DNA of 64,000 bases from the NCBI RefSeq assembly GCF_042676385.1, contig NZ_JBHTHA010000026.1:1-64000 (forward strand), in the 5' to 3' direction. Numbering within the stretch: position 1 is the stretch's first letter; every line of letters starts with the position of its first letter. Positions 59,860 through 64,000 of this stretch are shown here, in pieces. Under the pieces are notes generated by a model. It did not search any database, was not told where the DNA came from, and saw only the letters and a list, made by a program, of their open reading frames with translations. Both the position numbers and the translations under genes were made by a program. The stretch comes from Paenibacillus_E sp042676385 (GTDB lineage Bacteria > Bacillota > Bacilli > Paenibacillales > NBRC-103111).

Positions 59860-59862
59860 CCG

Positions 59863-60990
59863 ATGGGCATAAGCTGGATTCTGCTTATTGCCATCGTTCT
59901 GGTTCTTGCCCAGCATCGATTCTACGCCCGCTGGGGTTTAGCGGGGCTGCGGATCGAGCGGACTTTTAACAAAACCCGCTGTCATGCCGGAGAAGAGGTG
60001 GTGATGGTCGAAACGATTGCCAATCCTAAGTTGGCTCCGCTCCCTTGGCTGCGACTGGAGTCTACGCTGCATGCAGGACTCCGTTTCTCGAAACAAGCGA
60101 ATCTTGAGGTTAGCAGCGGGGCTATTTCGCAAAATCACCGAAGCCTGTTCAGCCTTATGCCGTATACGAAAATTGTTAGACGCCACCAGATTCTCTGTGC
60201 GAAGCGCGGCTGGTATAAGCTCGAATCCGTTGCCATATCGATTGGCGACATGGTCGGCCTGCAAGCCGGAGGGATGACAAAACGCTTGAATCTGGAGCTG
60301 CTTGTCTATCCTCAGTTGGTGCGATGGGAAGACATCCCTCTTCCCTCCAGCCGATGGCAGGGCGATATCGCTGTAAAACGGTGGATACTACAGGATCCGT
60401 TTCTTTCATCGGGTGTGCGCGAATATCATTACGGTGATACGATGAGCAGCATTCACTGGAAGGCTACAGCCCGCAGCCAGCGGCTCCAAGTACACAATCG
60501 CGATTTCACCGCAGATCCGCGGCTGCTCCTGGTGGTCAATACCCAAATTACCGAGACGATGTGGGATGCGGTGACCGACCCCGAATTAGTCGAGAAAGGT
60601 CTCTCCTACGCCGCCACGCTTGCCGATTATGCCGTAAGTCAAGGCATACCGGTCGGATTCGGCTATACCGGCGCCTTGCAAAGCGAACCTGGTATTCCTG
60701 TATTTATAACCCCGGAAGGCGGCTTGCCCCATCTTGATGCCATGTTCGAGACAATGGCGAAGCTGACCGTATCCTGCTGCCGAACGTGTCCAGATTTTTT
60801 GGATAATTGGATCATTCATGACGGGTCTGCCATGGATATCGTGCTCCTGACCTCCTTCGTTTCTACAAGTATGCAGGAGAGCATCCGAGAGCTTGAAGCC
60901 TTGGGGCATACCGTGTTGGTCGTACCACTGCAGCACAGCCTCGTTGATCTCATTGGACAGGAGGCGGATCCTTCCGATGCGGCAATCTAA
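59863..60990 (+). CDS. DUF58 domain protein
   Basis: This 375-residue protein has one or two N-terminal membrane segments (about 3-20), a beta-rich region, and the DUF58 core YHYGDTMSSIHWKATARSQRLQVHNRD (about 188-214), followed by a von Willebrand-A-like fold. It is the standard partner of MoxR ATPases. Its function is uncertain; cell envelope or sporulation-linked roles are proposed for relatives. The ATG is 3 bases after the moxR stop, with GGGG upstream, so translational coupling is likely. Its end overlaps the next gene by 14 bases. Confidence 0.9.
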   Translation: MGISWILLIAIVLVLAQHRFYARWGLAGLRIERTFNKTRCHAGEEVVMVETIANPKLAPLPWLRLESTLHAGLRFSKQANLEVSSGAISQNHRSLFSLMPYTKIVRRHQILCAKRGWYKLESVAISIGDMVGLQAGGMTKRLNLELLVYPQLVRWEDIPLPSSRWQGDIAVKRWILQDPFLSSGVREYHYGDTMSSIHWKATARSQRLQVHNRDFTADPRLLLVVNTQITETMWDAVTDPELVEKGLSYAATLADYAVSQGIPVGFGYTGALQSEPGIPVFITPEGGLPHLDAMFETMAKLTVSCCRTCPDFLDNWIIHDGSAMDIVLLTSFVSTSMQESIRELEALGHTVLVVPLQHSLVDLIGQEADPSDAAI

Positions 60991-62329
60991 TAAGCAGCGT
61001 TTGATACAAAGTTTAGGTATGACAATGCTATGGGGTTCGATCGAGCTAATCCTTTATTTCCCGATTCTCGTATTAATCCAATTGTATGTCGCGGATACTC
61101 CGATCTGGATGACTAGCCTTCAACTTTTATTTTGTTATGCAGCAGGCACTATCGGCGGAAGCACACGTTTATTAACCAGGCGTATCTTTGAGCTGCTGTT
61201 TGCAGCGGTCGTGAGCTATGGATTGGCTTGTTTGCTGCAGGGCAACGGTTGGCAAAGTGGGGTATTTGCCGTTATCGGCATACTGCCCGCCTTTCGCGGC
61301 ATCCAATTTACAAAAGCGGAATGGACGGAACTGTTTCCGACTAACGCATTCATCTTCCCCTGCGTGATTTACTTCATCGGCGTCCCCATTATGGGGCGAA
61401 TAGACCCTTTCCACCCGTGGATCGGCTGGATGAACGGGTTCGGCTTCTGCACTTTGGTTATCATCTTGTTCGCTATCAACCGAACTCAATTGCTGCGTGC
61501 AACTCTTGCGAGCACCGAGCAGGCACAAGCCGCACTCTCCGTAACGGTTCGGCGATTTGGACGCATTTGGCTCCTTCTACTCATCGTCATCGTTGCCATC
61601 GTCGCTTATTTTCAACAGTTGAAGCAGGGAGCGGCCGCCTTCATTCATGCGTTTTTCGCCTGGATCTTCCGCATGCTGCATACGGATTCACCGCCCGACT
61701 TGCCGCCACAGCCGAGTCCTGCGATACAGCAGCCTTTATTTCCGCCGCCTGAGCCCACAGCCGAACCAAGCTGGTTCGACATCTTGCTTCAGCGCATTGA
61801 GGTCATCGCCGGATCCGTCATCGGTGTCGTTTTCATCCTTTTGGTCCTATATTTGCTTGCTTCTAAACTGGCTCCCATCATTCTCGCTTTTGTCCGTCGA
61901 TTACTTCATCGAACGCGTCAAAACAAACGTTCCACGGAGTCCATGGATTTTACGGATGAAAAGGAAAACTTGCTCGAATGGAAAGAAATACCTCGCTTGT
62001 GGTGGAACCAACTGACACAGATGTGGTCCAGAGAAAAGGAACGCCAACTGAAATGGGCCCATCTGGAAAACAACCGTCAACGCGTCCGTTTTCTCTATGC
62101 CCTCTTGATCGGGCACGCTGCGGGCCATGGCTATGTCCACAACAAGGCGCTGACCCCGAACGAAACAGGGCAACATTTGAAGAATGAGTTCCAACTGTCT
62201 GAGCAAGCCGTCCATGCGATCACCGAAGCTTACAATCAAGTGCGTTACGGCGAAATTGAAATCCACGATGACGAGTTGGATCAGGTGCTCCTTGCTGCAC
62301 AGCCTATCCTGCATAAGAGTCAGAAATAA
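60977..62329 (+). CDS. Membrane protein with C-terminal DUF4129-like domain
   Basis: This 450-residue protein has about five N-terminal membrane segments, a further one (about 195-215), a proline-rich linker (about 240-265), another membrane segment (about 285-305) and a C-terminal helical domain like DUF4129 (RFLYALLIGHAAGHGYV, LTPNETGQHLKNEF, YNQVRYGEIEIHDDEL). In most Bacillales the third gene of this operon is a TgpA-like transglutaminase with DUF4129 at its end; no transglutaminase Cys-His-Asp core is visible here, so the enzymatic part seems missing. AGGAGG precedes the ATG at 60977, inside the DUF58 gene. Confidence 0.85.
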   Translation: MRQSNKQRLIQSLGMTMLWGSIELILYFPILVLIQLYVADTPIWMTSLQLLFCYAAGTIGGSTRLLTRRIFELLFAAVVSYGLACLLQGNGWQSGVFAVIGILPAFRGIQFTKAEWTELFPTNAFIFPCVIYFIGVPIMGRIDPFHPWIGWMNGFGFCTLVIILFAINRTQLLRATLASTEQAQAALSVTVRRFGRIWLLLLIVIVAIVAYFQQLKQGAAAFIHAFFAWIFRMLHTDSPPDLPPQPSPAIQQPLFPPPEPTAEPSWFDILLQRIEVIAGSVIGVVFILLVLYLLASKLAPIILAFVRRLLHRTRQNKRSTESMDFTDEKENLLEWKEIPRLWWNQLTQMWSREKERQLKWAHLENNRQRVRFLYALLIGHAAGHGYVHNKALTPNETGQHLKNEFQLSEQAVHAITEAYNQVRYGEIEIHDDELDQVLLAAQPILHKSQK

Positions 62330-62479
62330 TTTATTATGCAACCGCAGATCCAGGGTTTAGCCCTCATGTGAAAAAGCCCATTCTCTTACAATTGATTGAT
62401 TTCATGAAAAAATGGAACATATTTTCAAAACGCGGCATATACATAATTGTTTGAATACAATCGACTGAGGTGGTTTGGG

Positions 62480-62650
62480 ATGTTGGCAACAAAAGCCGTG
62501 TGCGAAAAAGAAGAAGTTATGAACACATTATGCGAGATGGGCTTGGATCAAATCGCAAGATGGATTAAAGTATTGCCCGAAGACAGGTGGGAAAACATGT
62601 TTGTCTCGACATGGCCGACACTTGCAAAAAAATGCGGCGTCCATAAATAG
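62480..62650 (+). CDS. Hypothetical protein, 56 residues
   Basis: I do not recognise this short soluble protein. It holds three cysteines and the acidic/aromatic stretch LPEDRWENMFVSTWP. GAGGTGG lies 6 bases before the ATG at 62480 and a hairpin terminator follows about 40 bases after the stop, which favours a real gene. The in-frame ATG at 62447 has no site. It stands alone. Confidence 0.55.
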   Translation: MLATKAVCEKEEVMNTLCEMGLDQIARWIKVLPEDRWENMFVSTWPTLAKKCGVHK

Positions 62651-62686
62651 CCGTATCTACATAAAACCGGTAGAGTTCGAACAATC

Positions 62687-62722
62687 ACAACGCTTTGTGC
62701 CTAGTTGGCGCAAAGCGTTATT
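62687..62722 (+). terminator. Terminator after the 56-residue gene
   Basis: AACGCTTTGTGC pairs with GCGCAAAGCGTT around CTAGTTG, followed by ATTTGTC. The T-run is short. Confidence 0.7.
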
Positions 62723-62826
62723 TGTCTTCAACCCGCTAGGGGCATCAACAGATCTTCTCACGCATTTTCGCACAAAACACGATATACTGTAAGTATACAT
62801 GTTGTCGAATAATGGGAGGATCGTTC

Positions 62827-64000
62827 ATGTTTCAACGCTCGGATCTGCACTTACTGCAAACGAAAATGCACGCTCCCGGTACAAAAGAAAACTTGGTTAA
62901 CCGAGAGCGTTTAATAAGAATGATGATGGAAGGCATGAAAGGACGATTAACGACAGTTTGCGCGCCGGCCGGATTCGGTAAATCGACGCTGTTGAGCCAG
63001 TGGGAACAAGCTGTAGACGCCCCCTGCGCCTGGGTTTCTTTGGATGTTATGGACGATGATCCGATGCGTTTTTGGCGTTATGTTGTCCATGCATTGGCGG
63101 CTAAATTTGTCCCGCCGGCAGATACACCGCTTCGAACGCTCGCACAAGCACTTCCAAACTTATCTACGCCGACTTTCCTTGATGCGCTGATCAACGAGCT
63201 GTTTGCATATGGTAAACCCATTGCGATCATCCTTGACGATTACCATACCATCACGGATCCGCGCATTCACGATAGCGTCAGCTATCTGATCGAGTACTTG
63301 CCTGACTCTGCTCATATACTTATTGCAAGCCGCATGGAACTGCCTTTCTCAACGGCGAAATGGGTCGCTAGAAGCGAACATACGCAACTCGACGCTGTGA
63401 AGCTCCAATTCACCCTAACGGAAACGGAAGCCTTCTACCGGGAAGTAGCCAAGCTACCTCTTTCCCCTTCCCATATAGAGAAATTAGTGCAACGGACGGA
63501 AGGCTGGGTTACGGCGCTTCAACTGGCCTCCATCTCTTTGCGAACCGAGGCCAACTATGATCAATTTATTGAGGGATTCCAAGGGGACTCTCGCAAAATT
63601 GCGGACTACCTTTTGCAGGAAGTCGTCTCTAAGCTCCCTCATGAAATCTATGACTTCGTGCTCACAACGTCCGTTTTGGACCGTATGGATGTCAGCGTCT
63701 GCGATGCCGTTACCGGACGCACGGACAGCTTAAAGATGCTGGAAGCTCTCCGGATGCTCAATTTGTTCCACATTCCCCTGGATGAGCAGAATGTATGGTT
63801 TCGTTATCATCATGTTTTTTCCCAGTTTTTGCGCAGTCTGTTAAAAAGACAGAATTACCCTTTTTGGTTAGAAGCCCATCGTCGGGCAAGCCTTAGCTTT
63901 GCGGCACGAGGGTTTAAGGATGAGGCTATTGATCACGCGATTGCGGCTCAGGACTTTTCATTGATGCAAAGCCTGCTCGAAGAGCATCTGATGGCCGTCC
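62827..64000 (+). CDS. MalT-like STAND-family regulator, partial
   Basis: The first 391 codons of a long gene run off the right edge with no stop. The protein begins MFQRSDLHLLQTKMHAPGT and contains an ATPase of the STAND class: Walker A APAGFGKSTLLSQW (about 46-59), Walker B IILDDYH (about 137-143) and the LIASR sensor motif (about 165-169). MalT-like regulators follow this with TPR repeats and a C-terminal LuxR helix-turn-helix, which would lie outside. GGGAGGA lies 6-7 bases before the ATG at 62827. The ligand and target genes are unknown. Confidence 0.88.
   Translation, partial: MFQRSDLHLLQTKMHAPGTKENLVNRERLIRMMMEGMKGRLTTVCAPAGFGKSTLLSQWEQAVDAPCAWVSLDVMDDDPMRFWRYVVHALAAKFVPPADTPLRTLAQALPNLSTPTFLDALINELFAYGKPIAIILDDYHTITDPRIHDSVSYLIEYLPDSAHILIASRMELPFSTAKWVARSEHTQLDAVKLQFTLTETEAFYREVAKLPLSPSHIEKLVQRTEGWVTALQLASISLRTEANYDQFIEGFQGDSRKIADYLLQEVVSKLPHEIYDFVLTTSVLDRMDVSVCDAVTGRTDSLKMLEALRMLNLFHIPLDEQNVWFRYHHVFSQFLRSLLKRQNYPFWLEAHRRASLSFAARGFKDEAIDHAIAAQDFSLMQSLLEEHLMAV

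Overview
The window reads as chromosomal DNA of a Paenibacillus-like member of the Bacillales. The support is an exported nucleotidase with SLH domains, strong GGAGG-type ribosome binding sites with frequent TTG/GTG starts, several YesM/YesN-type sensor kinase and AraC-type regulator pairs beside sugar ABC transporters, and CsoR, FapR-like and CcpA-like sites. No rRNA, tRNA, transposase, phage gene or CRISPR array is visible. Many intergenic gaps hold short repeated or palindromic DNA.

Layout. 0-8.8 kb: two possible promoters reading off the left edge, a VOC protein, two small unknown genes, the SLH 5'-nucleotidase, a CheR-type methyltransferase with a CHASE3/GAF hybrid kinase (resembling RsbM/RsbK), and a HisC-type aminotransferase. 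8.8-13 kb: an aas-lplT lysophospholipid uptake and reacylation operon behind a FapR-like box, then MscL with a zinc-ribbon tail. 13-14.8 kb: repeat arrays around an SDR gene and a 37-residue membrane peptide. 15-24.2 kb: a metal region with FixH/YtkA-like protein, DsbD_2/SafE-like protein and a one-HMA Cu ATPase; a cobalamin riboswitch with a Ni/Co permease; and csoR-copZ-copA-lipoprotein. 24.2-31.5 kb: adenosine deaminase, AlkD-like protein, Cof-type phosphatase, acyl-CoA synthetase with FadH-like reductase, and two YxcD-region genes.

31.5-37.8 kb: a six-gene operon (amidohydrolase, DgaE-like PLP enzyme, DgaF-like aldolase, PfkB kinase, GntR regulator, GntP permease) that looks like a non-PTS route for an amino- or N-acyl-amino-aldonate, with twin operator palindromes at its promoter. 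38.4-45.3 kb: a YesM/YesN pair with a three-gene sugar ABC transporter. 45.4-48.3 kb: a YheO/DauR-type regulator, a D-serine dehydratase/D-threonine aldolase family enzyme and, farther on, a RidA protein. 48.3-58.6 kb: a chemoreceptor with a cre-like site, and an operon running regulator, kinase, sensor-type sugar-binding protein, MglB, MglA, MglC. 58.9-62.3 kb: MoxR, DUF58 and a DUF4129 protein. 62.8 kb to the right edge: the first part of a MalT-like regulator.

The most unusual signal is a hairpin element, present six times at five loci, that ends at the Shine-Dalgarno sequence of unrelated genes (aas, an ABC permease, a solute-binding protein, the chemoreceptor and a response regulator). 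Other points worth a second look are the FapR-like box on aas-lplT, a 16-codon leader ORF between the B12 riboswitch and its terminator, the twin operators on the aminoaldonate operon, and several arrays of 52-114-nt quasi-repeats. All names rest on reading motifs by eye; no database search was run.
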